A stretch of DNA of 64,000 bases from Pleomorphomonas sp. NRK KF1 (GCF_023721755.1 NZ_JAMDLH010000004.1:186001-250000), one strand, 5' to 3'; counted from the stretch's first letter, positions 1-9,650 are shown. Notes: generated from the letters alone by a model not told the origin. Numbers and translations: made by a program.

Positions 1-173
1 AAGTTGGCGTAAATGCCCGACTCCATGCGCACCGCGCCGACGAGCCCGCAGGCCACCACCTCGTCGCCCTGCCGCCCGTCGTCCAGGAGTCGCACGCCCT
101 GCGTGCGCAAGGCGCGCCGGGTCAAAACCGGGTTGCCGGAGGCGCTGGGCGAAGGGGTCGGCACGCCACTCAC
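1..173 (-). CDS. Partial hypothetical protein, N-terminus only
   Basis: The reverse strand is open from the window edge to a GTG at 173, which has an AGGAGG ribosome-binding site about six bases upstream (179-184). An in-frame ATG at 188 is a possible but less well placed start. The visible N-terminus is rich in Pro, Ser and Arg and contains the stretch RLLDDGRQGDEVVACGLVGA. I do not recognise the family. It is divergent from the TonB siderophore receptor, so an iron or siderophore role is possible, but that is only inference from position. The C-terminal part lies outside the window. Confidence 0.45.
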   Translation of the reverse strand, partial: MSGVPTPSPSASGNPVLTRRALRTQGVRLLDDGRQGDEVVACGLVGAVRMESGIYAN

Positions 174-341
174 TTGAGCCTCCTGCATAAGTTTCTGACC
201 GGTTAACGACAGCGGACGCCATCCCGACCACCTATAGAAATAGAGCGATCTCACAGTCAAGTTTTGTCGCGGCAAGCGGCCCTCCGCGCGGAAGGCCGGC
301 CGCGGCGCGGCGGAGGGGCTCCGCCGTCTTTGGGGGTATGG

Positions 342-2516
342 ATGAGCGACTTTACAAGCACCTGCCGGGCCTATGGCATCGCCCGCGTTCTCCTGGCGAC
401 GACCATGCTGGCCGGCACGATCTCCGCCGTGAAGGCCCAGGAGCCGACCGCCACCGCCGACATGGCCGACGCCACCGAGCTGGAGCCCATCGTCGTCGAG
501 GGCGCCACCTACGAGACCGAAGGCAGCGGCAGCTACGCCTCCAAGCTGGTCTCGGTCGGCGACAAGGACACCCGCCCGCTGCGCGAGGTGCCGCAGTCGT
601 CCACCGTCGTCACCCGCAAGCGCATGGACGACGGCAACTTCACCTCGCTCGACACCGTGCTGCGCAAGACGCCGGGCGTCGTGGTGCTCAGTAACGACGA
701 CGGCCGCTCCAGCCTCTTCTCGCGCGGCTTCGAATACGACTACCTCTACCTCAACGGCCTGCCGACGCCGGTCTCCTCGATCTACGGCACCCAGCCCGAC
801 ATGGCCACCGTCGACCACATCGAGATCCTGCGCGGCCCGGCCGGCCTGTTCGGCGGCGCCTCGGAGCCGGGCGGCGCCATCAACATGCGCCTGAAGCAGG
901 CCTCCGACCAGTACAAGACCCAGGTCAACACCATCTTCGATACCTGGAAGGGCAAGCGCATCGAGGGCGACATCACCGGCCCGCTCAACCAGTCGGGCAG
1001 CGTGCGCGGCCGCCTCGTCGGCGCGCTGTCGGCCAAGGACAGCTGGGTCGACACGGTCGACAACAAGGTGGCCGTCGCCTACGGCACCGTCGCCGCCGAC
1101 ATCACCGACAACACCACGGCGACGCTGACCATCAACCACCGCCAGCGCGACATCACGCCGTTCAACGGCCTGCCGACGCTGGCCGACGGCACGCTGCTCG
1201 ATCTCGACCGCTCCACCTACACCGGCGCCAAGTGGAACAACTTCGAGAACAACGTCACCGACTACATCGCCGAGGTCGAGCACAAGTTCGACGACGGCGG
1301 CCACGCCAAGGTATCGGCGCTCTATTCGCACGTCGACGTCGATTTCCTCTACGCCTACGCGTCGAGCTACGCGCTCGCCAACGGCGACATCAACGGCTCG
1401 GCCGACACCCGCTGGCTCGCCCGCGACTACAGCCAGGACTCGGTGTCGCTCGACGCCCACGTCTCCAAGCCGTTCGAGCTGTTCGGCCAGGAACACAACA
1501 TCATCGCCGGCGCCGACTACCGCACCACCGACAGCTCGCTCCGGAGCGCCACCGGCACCATCGCCGGCGACCAGAACATCTACGACTGGAACGACGACCT
1601 CGCCAAGCCGACCGTCACCTACGGCGCGGCCACCGAAACCGACCTCACGCAGTGGGGCCTCTACGGCCAGCTGCGCGTCAAGCCCATCGACCCGCTGACG
1701 CTGATCGGCGGCGGACGTTTCTCCTGGTTCGAGACCACCTCGGGCAGCACGTCGTCGAGCGAGAAGGGCAAGTTCACGCCCTATGCCGGCATCGTCTACG
1801 ACCTCACCGACGACGTCTCGGTCTATGGCAGCTACACCGAGGTGTTCCAGCCGCAGACGGCGACCGACGTCTCCGGCAACCTCCTCGACCCGCGCACCGG
1901 CCGCCAGTTCGAAGTCGGCCTTAAGGCCGAGCTGTTCGACGGCGTCAACGCCTCGCTGGCGCTGTTCGACCTCAACGACGAGAACCGCGCCATCTCCGAC
2001 CCGGACAACCTCGGCAGCTATCTCGGGCTCGGCAAGGCCCACCTCAGGGGCTTCGAGGCCGAGGTGAGCGGCGAGGTGATGGAGAACTGGGAGGTGGCGC
2101 TCGGCTACACCTACACCGACACCGAGTACAAGAACACGACGCGGGCCGCCGGCTCGGAGTTCTACACCCCCGAGCACATGCTGCAGCTGTGGACCAAGTA
2201 CACCTTCGACGGGCGCGGCGACTGGACCGACGGCCTGTTCGTCGGCGGCGGCGTCAAGGTGTTCTCCTCGTTCAAGAACGTGGCGAGATCCGTCAACTCC
2301 GGCACCGGCGTCGCCAGCGCCACCACCATAGAGGCCCCAGCCTACGCGGTGGTCGACCTGCAGGCCGGCTACAAGTTCAGCGACAACGTCACGGCGACGC
2401 TGACCGTCAACAACCTGTTCGACGAGAAATACTACGAGCGCGTCGGCGGCACCTCGGTGTTCAACTTCTACGGCGAACCCCGCAGCGTCTCCTTCAAGCT
2501 CGCGACGACGTTCTGA
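342..2516 (+). CDS. TonB-dependent siderophore receptor
   Basis: Outer-membrane receptor of 724 aa that should import a ferric siderophore using TonB energy. The chosen ATG at 342 gives a signal peptide ending near VKAQ. The frame stays open upstream to a TTG at 264, but that extension is Arg/Gly-rich and not signal-like. A TonB-box-like PIVVEG follows the signal. The plug domain covers roughly residues 65-180, with REVPQSSTVVT, the LRKTPGVVV block and EILRGPAGLFGG, as in the FhuE/FpvA class. The rest is a 22-strand-type barrel ending in Phe after FDEKYYERVGG and YGEPRSVSFK. No Fur or RirA box was clear upstream. The substrate cannot be named from sequence. A strong hairpin terminator follows. 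Confidence 0.92.
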   Translation: MSDFTSTCRAYGIARVLLATTMLAGTISAVKAQEPTATADMADATELEPIVVEGATYETEGSGSYASKLVSVGDKDTRPLREVPQSSTVVTRKRMDDGNFTSLDTVLRKTPGVVVLSNDDGRSSLFSRGFEYDYLYLNGLPTPVSSIYGTQPDMATVDHIEILRGPAGLFGGASEPGGAINMRLKQASDQYKTQVNTIFDTWKGKRIEGDITGPLNQSGSVRGRLVGALSAKDSWVDTVDNKVAVAYGTVAADITDNTTATLTINHRQRDITPFNGLPTLADGTLLDLDRSTYTGAKWNNFENNVTDYIAEVEHKFDDGGHAKVSALYSHVDVDFLYAYASSYALANGDINGSADTRWLARDYSQDSVSLDAHVSKPFELFGQEHNIIAGADYRTTDSSLRSATGTIAGDQNIYDWNDDLAKPTVTYGAATETDLTQWGLYGQLRVKPIDPLTLIGGGRFSWFETTSGSTSSSEKGKFTPYAGIVYDLTDDVSVYGSYTEVFQPQTATDVSGNLLDPRTGRQFEVGLKAELFDGVNASLALFDLNDENRAISDPDNLGSYLGLGKAHLRGFEAEVSGEVMENWEVALGYTYTDTEYKNTTRAAGSEFYTPEHMLQLWTKYTFDGRGDWTDGLFVGGGVKVFSSFKNVARSVNSGTGVASATTIEAPAYAVVDLQAGYKFSDNVTATLTVNNLFDEKYYERVGGTSVFNFYGEPRSVSFKLATTF

Positions 2517-2540
2517 CAGAGACCAAGACGTTCGAACAAG

Positions 2541-2566
2541 AAGGGGCGGCCTCCGGGTCGCCCCTT
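2541..2566 (+). terminator. Rho-independent terminator after the siderophore receptor
   Basis: The 8-bp arms AAGGGGCG (2541-2548) and CGCCCCTT (2559-2566) flank a 10-base loop, about 25 bases after the receptor stop codon. The T run is short (TTT), so termination may be only moderate. Confidence 0.7.
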
Positions 2567-2627
2567 TCGGCGCTTCAGGGCCGGAAAGGAGCGCGGGAGC
2601 GCGATATCGGCGTCGCGCTCCATCCTG

Positions 2628-2721
2628 CCTGAGGTCCTGCGCCTTCGCGCAGGATGACAATTTATATAAATGAAAACAACAATATAGGTCGTCATCCTGC
2701 GCGAAGGCGCAGGACCTCAGG
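2628..2721. repeat. Modular inverted-repeat element, copy 1
   Basis: Two perfect 31-bp arms (2628-2658 and 2691-2721) are reverse complements of each other. They are separated by a 32-base AT-rich spacer. Each arm begins CCTGAGGTCCTGCGC, folds on itself through TCCTGCGC/GCGCAGGA and ends in GGATGAC. The same architecture with arms of the same sequence recurs at 61401-61493, and variants occur at 41.7-42.1 and 56.8-57.1 kb. The element has no coding capacity and sits between convergent genes. Confidence 0.85.
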
Positions 2722-2848
2722 CCGGAAAGGGCGAGGCAGTGATATCCGGCTCTATCGCGTCTATGCTGGAGTTGCGCCTGTTACGCCCGATGTCGGTCAG
2801 CAACCTCGGGAGCCTCGCCTTGTATGGCGCATCGCCCCCTTTCGCCAT

Positions 2849-3679
2849 TCAGGGCCGGCAGAACGCCAGCCGGCGGGCGCGGCGGGCGCCGTGCATGAGC
2901 ATGTCGAAGTGGTCGTGGTCGGCGGCGACGATCAGTTCGGTGCGGAGGTCGGGGTTGGCGGCGGTGATCAGCACGGCGGCTTCGGTGACGCCATCGACCA
3001 TGGCCCGGCGGTCGAGATGGCGGCGGCGCTCTTCGCCGGGATCGCGGGCGGGATATTGTTCGTCGCGGCCGACGGTCAGCACCAGCCGCTCGCCGGCCAC
3101 CACCGGTGCCGCCGCGCGCATGCGGCGCAAGAGCAGGCCGCCCGAGAACCACAGCGACGGGCTGGCCGCCCAGTAGCGCTGGAAGCGACCGTGATCGCCG
3201 AGCGCTGCGAACACCGTGAAGAGGCCGCCATAGGAAAAGCCGAACAGCGTCTGCCTCTTCTCGTCGAGCGGCAGGCGGGCGGCGATGGCCGGCCGCAGCT
3301 CCTCGGTGAGGAAGCGCAGGAAGCCGGCCGCACCGCCGAAGGCCGGCGAGTGGAGATCGCCGGTGTCGCCGTCCGGCTCCGGCGTGTAGTTGCGCGCCCG
3401 GGCGTCGACGTCGAAGCTCGCCCCGCCGGGAAAGCCCACGGCGACGATCACGCCGGGGTCCTCGCGGCCGGAGGCCGGCTGGATGGCCTGGGGCAGGCAG
3501 AGCGGAAAGCTGGCGTCGCCGTCGAGCATCCAGAGGGCCGGGTAGCCGCCGGGCGGCGGCGGCTCGGAGGGAATGCGCACCAGGACGCGATAGGTCTCGC
3601 CCGTCGCCTCGGACGCCATCTCGAAGCACCGTGCGTCGGCAAGCCGGACCTCGCTCCACCCGTCGGTCTCAAGCATCAT
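2849..3679 (-). CDS. Alpha/beta-hydrolase, siderophore-esterase-like (esterase D/Fes type)
   Basis: A 276-aa serine esterase of the putative-esterase family (PF00756, COG2819), which includes Fes, IroE and BesA, the enzymes that hydrolyse ferric siderophores to release iron. The nucleophile elbow GFSYGG is around residue 145. An Asp in VLTVGRDEQYPARD and a His in VAADHDHFDML could complete the triad. ATG 3679 is chosen because GGGAGG lies seven bases upstream; the frame extends eight residues further. No signal peptide is visible, so it is probably cytoplasmic. It faces the siderophore receptor gene tail-to-tail, which supports an iron-release role, but a general esterase cannot be excluded. 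Confidence 0.75.
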   Translation of the reverse strand: MMLETDGWSEVRLADARCFEMASEATGETYRVLVRIPSEPPPPGGYPALWMLDGDASFPLCLPQAIQPASGREDPGVIVAVGFPGGASFDVDARARNYTPEPDGDTGDLHSPAFGGAAGFLRFLTEELRPAIAARLPLDEKRQTLFGFSYGGLFTVFAALGDHGRFQRYWAASPSLWFSGGLLLRRMRAAAPVVAGERLVLTVGRDEQYPARDPGEERRRHLDRRAMVDGVTEAAVLITAANPDLRTELIVAADHDHFDMLMHGARRARRLAFCRP

Positions 3680-3759
3680 GATTCGGCCTCCCGCGCCGGG
3701 CATCGCCCGAAAACAGGATCGTTACGGAAGATGCGCCGCCGCGGCAACCGTTCCCTGCC

Positions 3760-5865
3760 CTACTCGGCCGATGCCGCCCGGTGGTCGGCGCCGGTCTCGG
3801 TCTCGGACTCGGGCGCCTTGTCCTGCTTGGCCAGCATCGCCTCGAAGGCGGCGGGCGGCAGCGCCGGGGCGAACAGGTAGCCCTGGGCGTAGTCGCAGCC
3901 GATCGACTTGAGGATGTCGCGCTGCTGCGCGGTTTCCACGCCCTCGGCCACCACCTGAAGCCCCAGCCGGTGGGCCATGACGATGATCGCCTCGCAGATG
4001 TCGAGGCCGGCGCCGTCGAGCTCGGCCACGAAGGAGCGGTCGACCTTCAGCGTGTCGATGTCGAACCGCCGGAGGTAGGCGAGCGACGAATAGCCGGTGC
4101 CGAAGTCGTCGATGGCGATCTCGATGCCGGCGTCGCGGAAGGCGATCAGGTTGGACATGATCTGCGGCTCGGCGTTGAGCAGCAGGCCCTCGGTGATCTC
4201 CAGGCAGATGGCAGAGCCGGTCAGCCCGTGCCGGGCCAGTTCGCCCACCCAGCCAAGGCCAGAGAAGGCGGAGTTGCGGAACTGCGTCGGCGACTGGTTG
4301 ATCGCCATCTGGAAATCGGCGGCGTAGACGGCGCGGCAGCGCGCCACCTGGGCGATGGCCTGCCGCGCCACCCAGTCGCCCAGAGGCACGATCAGCCCGG
4401 TCTCCTCGGCCAGCGGAATGAAGGTGCCCGGACTGACGAGGCCGCGCGTCGGGTGCTGCCAGCGCACCAGCGCCTCCGCCTTGGCGATCCGCCCCGTCTT
4501 GAGGTCGACCACCGGCTGGTAGTGGACGACGAACTGCCGCTCGGTGATCGCCTGCCGGAGATCGTTGGCAAGGCGCATGCGCACGTTGGCCGCCCGCTGC
4601 AGCGCCGGCGTGAAGAAGTGCAGGCAGTTCCGCCCGAATGCCTTGGCGGCGTAGAGCGCCTGGTCGGCGTTGCGGAACAGCTCCTCCAGCGACTGGGTAT
4701 CGCCGGGATAGAGCGAAATGCCGATGCTGGCGGTGACGAACATCTGCTCGTAGTCGATGGTGACCGGCGCCTCGAAGCGCTTGAGCACGTCGCGCGCCGC
4801 CGCCTCGATCTCGGCGATGTCCGAAACGCCGTTGAGAATGAGCGCGAACTCGTCGCCGCCGACACGGGCGATGGTGTCGCCCGGCCGCTCGCACTCCTGA
4901 AGGCGGGCCGACACCTTGGCCAGCAATCGGTCGCCCACCGAATGGCCGAGCGTGTCGTTGATCTCCTTGAAGCGATCGAGATCGATCATCAGGAGCGCCA
5001 TCGTCCGGCCGGTCTCGTTCGCCTGCCGCGCGCCTTCGGCCAGCCGGTCGGTGAACAGGTGCCGGTTGGGCAGCCCGGTGACCGAATCGTAGTTGGCCTG
5101 CCAGCGGATGATGTCCTCGGCCGACTTGCGCGCGGTGATGTCGGAAAACACGATGACGTAGTTTTTGATCTTGCCGAATGCGTCCTTGACGACGGTGATC
5201 GTCGTTTCCCGGAGATAATACTCGCCCGACTTGCGCTGGTCCCATAGCTCGCCGGCCCAGAACCCTTCCGACTCCACGGTGAGCGAGATCTCGTCATAGA
5301 AGGCCTGATCGTGCCGGTCGGAACGGAACATGTCGGGATCGCGCCCCTCGACCTCGGCCTGCGACCAGCCGGTCAGCCGGGTGAAGGCGGGGTTGACCGA
5401 GATGACGCGGCTCTCTGCGTCGACCACCAGAATGGCCTCGGACGTGGTCTGGTAGACGGTGGCGGCGATGCGCTCCTGCTCCTGGGCCTTCTTGTGCTCG
5501 GTGATGTCGAGCACGTAGACCAGCCGGTCGGGCTTGCCGCGTCCGGACGGAAACGATACGGAACTCGACCACACGGTTAGGCGCGCACCGTCGCGTCGAA
5601 CCACCGCCCACTCGCCGCCGAGATGGCCGCCGTTGTCCAGGAAATCCTGGTGGCGCGCCAGCACCGCGTCGCGCGCATCCTCCGGGAACACCATCAGGAA
5701 GCTCTGGCCGAGCATGTCGTCGGCGGCATAGCCGTAGATCTCGGCATAGGTGGGGTTGACCGAGATATAGTGACCGCCATGGTCGATCACCGCGATGCCC
5801 ACCGGAGCGCGGCTGAGGATCGCGCGCATCAGCCGATCCGGGTCACGATCTGCCGCCTGCTTCAT
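3760..5865 (-). CDS. PAS-PAS-GGDEF-EAL cyclic-di-GMP turnover protein
   Basis: A 701-aa soluble protein without membrane segments. Two PAS/PAC sensor domains (about residues 10-130 and 135-255) precede a GGDEF diguanylate cyclase domain (about 265-430) and an EAL phosphodiesterase domain (about 440-685). The active-site GGDEF is intact and preceded at the usual five-residue spacing by RPGD, an RxxD inhibitory site. The phosphodiesterase keeps EALVRW and the metal-binding DDFGTGYSSL. Both catalytic halves therefore look functional, and the PAS domains probably decide which activity dominates. The gene is monocistronic. Ligand and target pathway cannot be read from the sequence. Confidence 0.9.
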   Translation of the reverse strand: MKQAADRDPDRLMRAILSRAPVGIAVIDHGGHYISVNPTYAEIYGYAADDMLGQSFLMVFPEDARDAVLARHQDFLDNGGHLGGEWAVVRRDGARLTVWSSSVSFPSGRGKPDRLVYVLDITEHKKAQEQERIAATVYQTTSEAILVVDAESRVISVNPAFTRLTGWSQAEVEGRDPDMFRSDRHDQAFYDEISLTVESEGFWAGELWDQRKSGEYYLRETTITVVKDAFGKIKNYVIVFSDITARKSAEDIIRWQANYDSVTGLPNRHLFTDRLAEGARQANETGRTMALLMIDLDRFKEINDTLGHSVGDRLLAKVSARLQECERPGDTIARVGGDEFALILNGVSDIAEIEAAARDVLKRFEAPVTIDYEQMFVTASIGISLYPGDTQSLEELFRNADQALYAAKAFGRNCLHFFTPALQRAANVRMRLANDLRQAITERQFVVHYQPVVDLKTGRIAKAEALVRWQHPTRGLVSPGTFIPLAEETGLIVPLGDWVARQAIAQVARCRAVYAADFQMAINQSPTQFRNSAFSGLGWVGELARHGLTGSAICLEITEGLLLNAEPQIMSNLIAFRDAGIEIAIDDFGTGYSSLAYLRRFDIDTLKVDRSFVAELDGAGLDICEAIIVMAHRLGLQVVAEGVETAQQRDILKSIGCDYAQGYLFAPALPPAAFEAMLAKQDKAPESETETGADHRAASAE

Positions 5866-6389
5866 GTTTCAGATCGCCCCCCGGTATCTGAACTCCGGCG
5901 CCAAAGCGACGCGAGTTCTAAACATGTCGCGTATGGCTTTGATTTCCTTTCGAAATAGAAACAATTTCACATGATTCGACAAGTACTGCCAGTTTTGACC
6001 ATAGCGTTGCTTCGCCGCTTTTTCTGACACGACAAGCGGAGACTCCACGCCACGACAACTTGCCGCCAGCCGGAGAATCCGCCGCGATCGGCGCCCTATC
6101 GGGGGCTGGCTCCAGGACGAAACCCGCACAAAAGCGCGGAAAACCGCGCCGGTGCGAGCATCTGTCACGAAGAAGAAGAGCGGAACGGGTCGGATCGACC
6201 AATACTTTTCGAGCTCTGCCAGCGACACCGAATCCAGACCTCGATATTAGTCGAAAAGCGTAACATAGGGAGAAATGACAATAAAATAACTTGGCCGCTT
6301 AGATGTTTATTAACCACGATTTCCCAAAATTTGTTACCGGCGCCAGACTGCCACCAAAAAGTGCAGGCTGAACTTTGGAGGGCGGCATT
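5866..6389. other. Intergenic region between divergent c-di-GMP and chemoreceptor genes
   Basis: About 520 bases hold the two divergent promoters. The part next to the chemoreceptor (about 6245-6375) is visibly AT-rich, with TTTATTAACCACGATTTCCC. No gene, repeat or convincing hairpin is recognised. A 119-codon reverse ORF ending just before the GGDEF-EAL start has no recognisable family and unconvincing composition. Confidence 0.5.
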
Positions 6390-8084
6390 TTGACTTACGC
6401 AAATTTGTCAATCTTGGCAAAAGTGTCTACCTTACTCGTACTTCTGGGGATGGGTGCCCTGGCCGGCGGCGGTTACGCCGTCTACCAGATGGTCGCCATC
6501 GACAACGGCTACGGACAGTTGCTCAACGGCGGCTCGGCGGCCAGCTTGAGCTTCGCCCGCTCCAACCGGGCGGTGTCGGATCTCGTCACCAGCCTCTACT
6601 GGAACGCCGCCGCGACCACCGAGGAAGACAACCGGGCCGCGGCCGCCGCCCGCGACGCCGCCCTCGCGGAAATCGACAAGTTCATGGGGCTCGCGGCGAC
6701 CGGCGCGCCCGGAAAGAAAGTCGAGCTCGAAGGCATCCAGTCGGACATCCGGCAGATCATGGCCGGTTCCTGCGGCGAGGTCATCAAGCTGTCCCAGTCG
6801 ACCGACGCCGCCGAGAACGCCAAGGCTCTGGCGGTCCTGACCGGCACGTGCCACCCCGGGATTGTCGCCATTCAGAAGAAGTCGATCGTCATCAACACCG
6901 CTCTCCTGGCCGAAACGCAGGCGGCGAGCGAGGCCAACACCGCCGCCTCCTGGAGCTCGGTCTGGACGACGCTCGGCTTCATCGGCCTGATGGTGGTGGT
7001 GGTGATCGGCCTCGCCATCCTCCTGCTCACCTCCGGCGTGACGCGGCCGATAGGCAAGCTGGTCGAGGCCATGAAGACGATGCAGTCGGGCCACTACGAC
7101 ATTTCCATCCTCGGCATCGGCCGCAAGGACGAGGTGGGCGAACTGGCCGGCGGGCTCGAGTCCTTCCGCCTCAGCCTCATCGACGCCGAGACGGCCCGCA
7201 AGGCGCAGGAAGCGGCCAAGGCCGCCGAGGACGCCGCCATGCGCAAGCGCTCCGAGAGGGCCGAGCGCTTCGTCAGCCGCATGCAGGAGCTCGCCAGCGG
7301 CTTCGGCGCCTCGTCGACGGAAGTGGCCGACGCCGCCCGCAACCTCTCCGCCACCGCCGAGGAGACCGCCCGCCAGGCCCAGGCCGTCACCGGCGCGGCC
7401 GAGGAAGCGGCCACCAACGTGCAGACGGTCGCTGCCGGCGCCGAGGAACTGTCGGCCTCGATCCAGGAGATCTCCGAGCAGATCACCCACTCCTCCACCA
7501 TCGCCCGCGAGGCGGCGAAGGAGGCCGAGACCAGCTCGCAGAACGTCCAGACGCTGTCGCAGGCCGCCCAGCAGATCGGCGAGGTGGTGACGCTGATCTC
7601 CAACATCGCCGCCCAGACCAACCTTCTGGCGCTCAACGCCACGATCGAAGCCGCCCGTGCCGGCGAAGCGGGCAAGGGCTTCGCGGTCGTGGCCTCGGAG
7701 GTGAAGCAGCTGGCCGACCAGACCGCCAAGGCCACCGACGAGATCGGCCGCAAGATCACCGAGATCCAGTCGGCCACCGGCGGCACGGTCGAGGCGATCT
7801 CCCGCATCGTCAAGACGGTGGGCAACATCCAGGACTCCTCGGCCGCCATCGCCAGCGCCGTCGAGGAACAGGGCGCCGCCTCCTCCGAGATCGCCCGCAA
7901 CACCCAGCGGGCGGCAGCCGGCACCACCGACGTCACCTCCAACATCTCCGGCGTCAGCACCGCCGCCGAGATGACGGGCGCCGCCTCGACCCAGCTGATG
8001 ACGCTGTCCGACCGGCTGAACGAGCAGTCCGCCGCGCTTCAGCAGGAAGTCGGCGACTTCGTGAAGAGCCTCAACGCGGCATAA
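6390..8084 (+). CDS. Methyl-accepting chemotaxis protein
   Basis: Chemoreceptor of 564 aa. TTG 6390 is chosen as start because GGAGG at 6377-6381 lies eight bases upstream. One transmembrane helix near the N-terminus ([11 protein letters not shown]...) and a second around residues 190-215 bracket a periplasmic sensor of about 150 residues. That sensor contains two cysteines (GSCGEV and TGTCHPG) that could form a disulfide. A HAMP segment follows ([20 protein letters not shown]), then a coiled-coil signalling domain with the conserved hairpin tip [20 protein letters not shown]. No CheR/CheB-binding pentapeptide is present at the C-terminus. The ligand is unknown. The tip is nearly identical to two other receptors in this window. 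Confidence 0.93.
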   Translation: MTYANLSILAKVSTLLVLLGMGALAGGGYAVYQMVAIDNGYGQLLNGGSAASLSFARSNRAVSDLVTSLYWNAAATTEEDNRAAAAARDAALAEIDKFMGLAATGAPGKKVELEGIQSDIRQIMAGSCGEVIKLSQSTDAAENAKALAVLTGTCHPGIVAIQKKSIVINTALLAETQAASEANTAASWSSVWTTLGFIGLMVVVVIGLAILLLTSGVTRPIGKLVEAMKTMQSGHYDISILGIGRKDEVGELAGGLESFRLSLIDAETARKAQEAAKAAEDAAMRKRSERAERFVSRMQELASGFGASSTEVADAARNLSATAEETARQAQAVTGAAEEAATNVQTVAAGAEELSASIQEISEQITHSSTIAREAAKEAETSSQNVQTLSQAAQQIGEVVTLISNIAAQTNLLALNATIEAARAGEAGKGFAVVASEVKQLADQTAKATDEIGRKITEIQSATGGTVEAISRIVKTVGNIQDSSAAIASAVEEQGAASSEIARNTQRAAAGTTDVTSNISGVSTAAEMTGAASTQLMTLSDRLNEQSAALQQEVGDFVKSLNAA

Positions 8085-8109
8085 GCCATCGCATAGGCAA
8101 AGAACGATG

Positions 8110-8137
8110 CGGGCGCCGGTCAAACGGCGCCCGTTTT
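8110..8137 (+). terminator. Rho-independent terminator after the chemoreceptor
   Basis: Arms CGGGCGCCG (8110-8118) and CGGCGCCCG (8125-8133) with a six-base loop are followed by TTTT. It also lies at the 3' end of the convergent ohrR-like gene and may serve both. Confidence 0.85.
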
Positions 8138-8592
8138 CATGTGTGGCCGTGGATCTTGTCGCGGATGCCGTCGAGCCCCGCCCGCAAGGCGCCGGCCGCC
8201 TCGGCGCTGATGCCGACGGTGTCGACGATGGCGCAGGCGACGGCAGCCGCCTTCGGACGGAGGGCGGTGCCCTGATCGGTGACGCGAAGAAGCACCTGCC
8301 GCTCGTCGTTCGGGTTGCGGCTGCGCGAGATCAGGCCCGCCGCCTCCAGACGCTTCAACAGCGGCGTCAACGTGCTGGAATCGAGATAGAGCGCCTCACC
8401 GACCTCCTTCACCGTCCGCCCGTCGCGATCCCACAGCGCCACCATCACCAGGAACTGCGGATAGGTGAGGCCGATCTCCTCGAGGAGCGGCCGGTAGAGC
8501 TGGTTGAAGGCGAGGCCGGCCGAATAGATCGAGAAGCACAGGAGATCGTCGATGCGCGGCGGCGCGGCGACGGGATCGGCAGTGGCGGTCAT
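8137..8592 (-). CDS. ohrR: MarR/OhrR-family peroxide-sensing repressor
   Basis: A 151-aa winged-helix regulator of the OhrR branch of MarR, which senses organic hydroperoxides through a reactive cysteine. Cys19 in LLCFSIYSA matches the sensing cysteine of OhrR. Tyr33 and Tyr44 (QLYRPLLEEIGLTYPQF) match the pair that hydrogen-bonds to it. Cys120 (AVACAIVDTVG) matches the resolving cysteine of 2-Cys OhrR. The DNA-binding helices include LYLDSSTLTPLLKRLEAAGL and the wing RSRNPNDERQV. It is divergent from a chloroperoxidase-type hydrolase rather than from ohr. The shared 235-bp region holds inverted repeats that may be its operator. Confidence 0.87.
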   Translation of the reverse strand: MTATADPVAAPPRIDDLLCFSIYSAGLAFNQLYRPLLEEIGLTYPQFLVMVALWDRDGRTVKEVGEALYLDSSTLTPLLKRLEAAGLISRSRNPNDERQVLLRVTDQGTALRPKAAAVACAIVDTVGISAEAAGALRAGLDGIRDKIHGHT

Positions 8593-8726
8593 CGGCGTTT
8601 CTCCAGCTTGCGACGAGCGATAGCAGCATCATCCGCCCCGCTCTATCTTTTTTGGCTTCCGTGCGATTCCGGACCTCTAGCCCCGACTGTCGGCCAGCGG
8701 ACGCCACTTGTCATAAATAATTCGTG

Positions 8727-8804
8727 CGCGATCTATTCGCAAGCGATTGACATCCGCTCTCGCCTTCGGCATATAGATCGCGTGCAAACAAATCGCACAC
8801 AATC
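8727..8804. promoter_or_regulatory. Divergent promoter with inverted repeats, candidate OhrR operator
   Basis: A perfect 10-bp inverted repeat, CGCGATCTAT (8727-8736) and ATAGATCGCG (8773-8782), flanks a sigma-70-like promoter for the hydrolase. The promoter is TTGACA at 8747-8752 and a CATATA-like -10 near 8770-8775. A second dyad, GTGC/GCAC, around 8782-8798 overlaps the expected transcription start. Placement over the promoter fits repression by the divergent MarR-family protein; binding is inferred. Confidence 0.5.
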
Positions 8805-8827
8805 TTTCTAACCCAGAGGACATTGCC

Positions 8828-9649
8828 ATGAGCACCTTCACCACCACCGACGGCACCACGCTCTTCTACAAGGATTGGGGCGCCGGGCAGCCCATCGTCT
8901 TCTCGCACGGCTGGCCGCTGTCGTCCGACGCCTGGGACCAGCAGATGCTGTTCTTCGGCCAGAACGGCTTCCGCGTCGTCGCCCATGACCGCCGCGGCCA
9001 CGGCCGTTCCGACCAGACCTGGACCGGCAACGACATGGACCGCTACGCCGACGACCTCGCCGAGCTGATCGAGGCGCTCGACCTCAAGGATGTCGTGCTG
9101 GTCGGCCACTCCACCGGCGGCGGCGAAGTTGCCCACTACATCGGCCGCCACGGCACCGCCCGCGTCGCCAAGGTGGTTCTGGTCGGCGCCGTGCCGCCCC
9201 TGATGCTGAAGACGCCGGCCAATCCGGACGGCACGCCGCTCGACGTCTTCGACGGCATCCGCGAAGGCACCGCCAAGAACCGCTCGCAGTTCTTCTACGA
9301 CCTGACCGTCCCCTTCTACGGCTTCAACCGCGACGGCGCGGCGGTCAACGAAGGCCTTCGCGAGAACTTCCGCCGCATCGGCCTGCAAGGCGGCATCAAG
9401 GGCCAGTACGACTGCGTCCACGAGTTCTCCGAGGTCGATTACACCGACGACCTCAAGGCCATCGACAGGCCGACGCTGATCATCCACGGCGACGACGACC
9501 AGATCGTGCCGATCAAGGCTTCCGCCGAGCGTGCCGCCAAGCTCGTCGCCGGCTCGACGCTGAAGGTCTACGCCGGCGCCTCGCACGGCCTCGCCGAAAC
9601 CGAAGCCGACCGTTTCAACGCCGACGTGCTGGCCTTCATCAAGGGCTGA
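8828..9649 (+). CDS. Alpha/beta-hydrolase, non-heme chloroperoxidase/arylesterase type
   Basis: A 273-aa cytoplasmic enzyme of the cofactor-free haloperoxidase group, whose members are mainly esterases that also form peracids from hydrogen peroxide and carboxylic acids. The triad is visible: Ser95 in GHSTGGG, an Asp in HGDDDQIVP (around 222-224) and His253 in [10 protein letters not shown]. The N-terminal [18 protein letters not shown] and [12 protein letters not shown] are characteristic of the family, and the length is typical. It has its own promoter and is divergent from an ohrR-like repressor, so it may be peroxide-inducible. The physiological substrate is unknown. Confidence 0.9.
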   Translation: MSTFTTTDGTTLFYKDWGAGQPIVFSHGWPLSSDAWDQQMLFFGQNGFRVVAHDRRGHGRSDQTWTGNDMDRYADDLAELIEALDLKDVVLVGHSTGGGEVAHYIGRHGTARVAKVVLVGAVPPLMLKTPANPDGTPLDVFDGIREGTAKNRSQFFYDLTVPFYGFNRDGAAVNEGLRENFRRIGLQGGIKGQYDCVHEFSEVDYTDDLKAIDRPTLIIHGDDDQIVPIKASAERAAKLVAGSTLKVYAGASHGLAETEADRFNADVLAFIKG

Positions 9650-9650
9650 G

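Noticed and set aside
5869-6228. A 119-codon reverse ORF ending just before the GGDEF-EAL start
   Set aside because: Its position is operon-like, but there is no ribosome-binding site, family motif or convincing codon bias.
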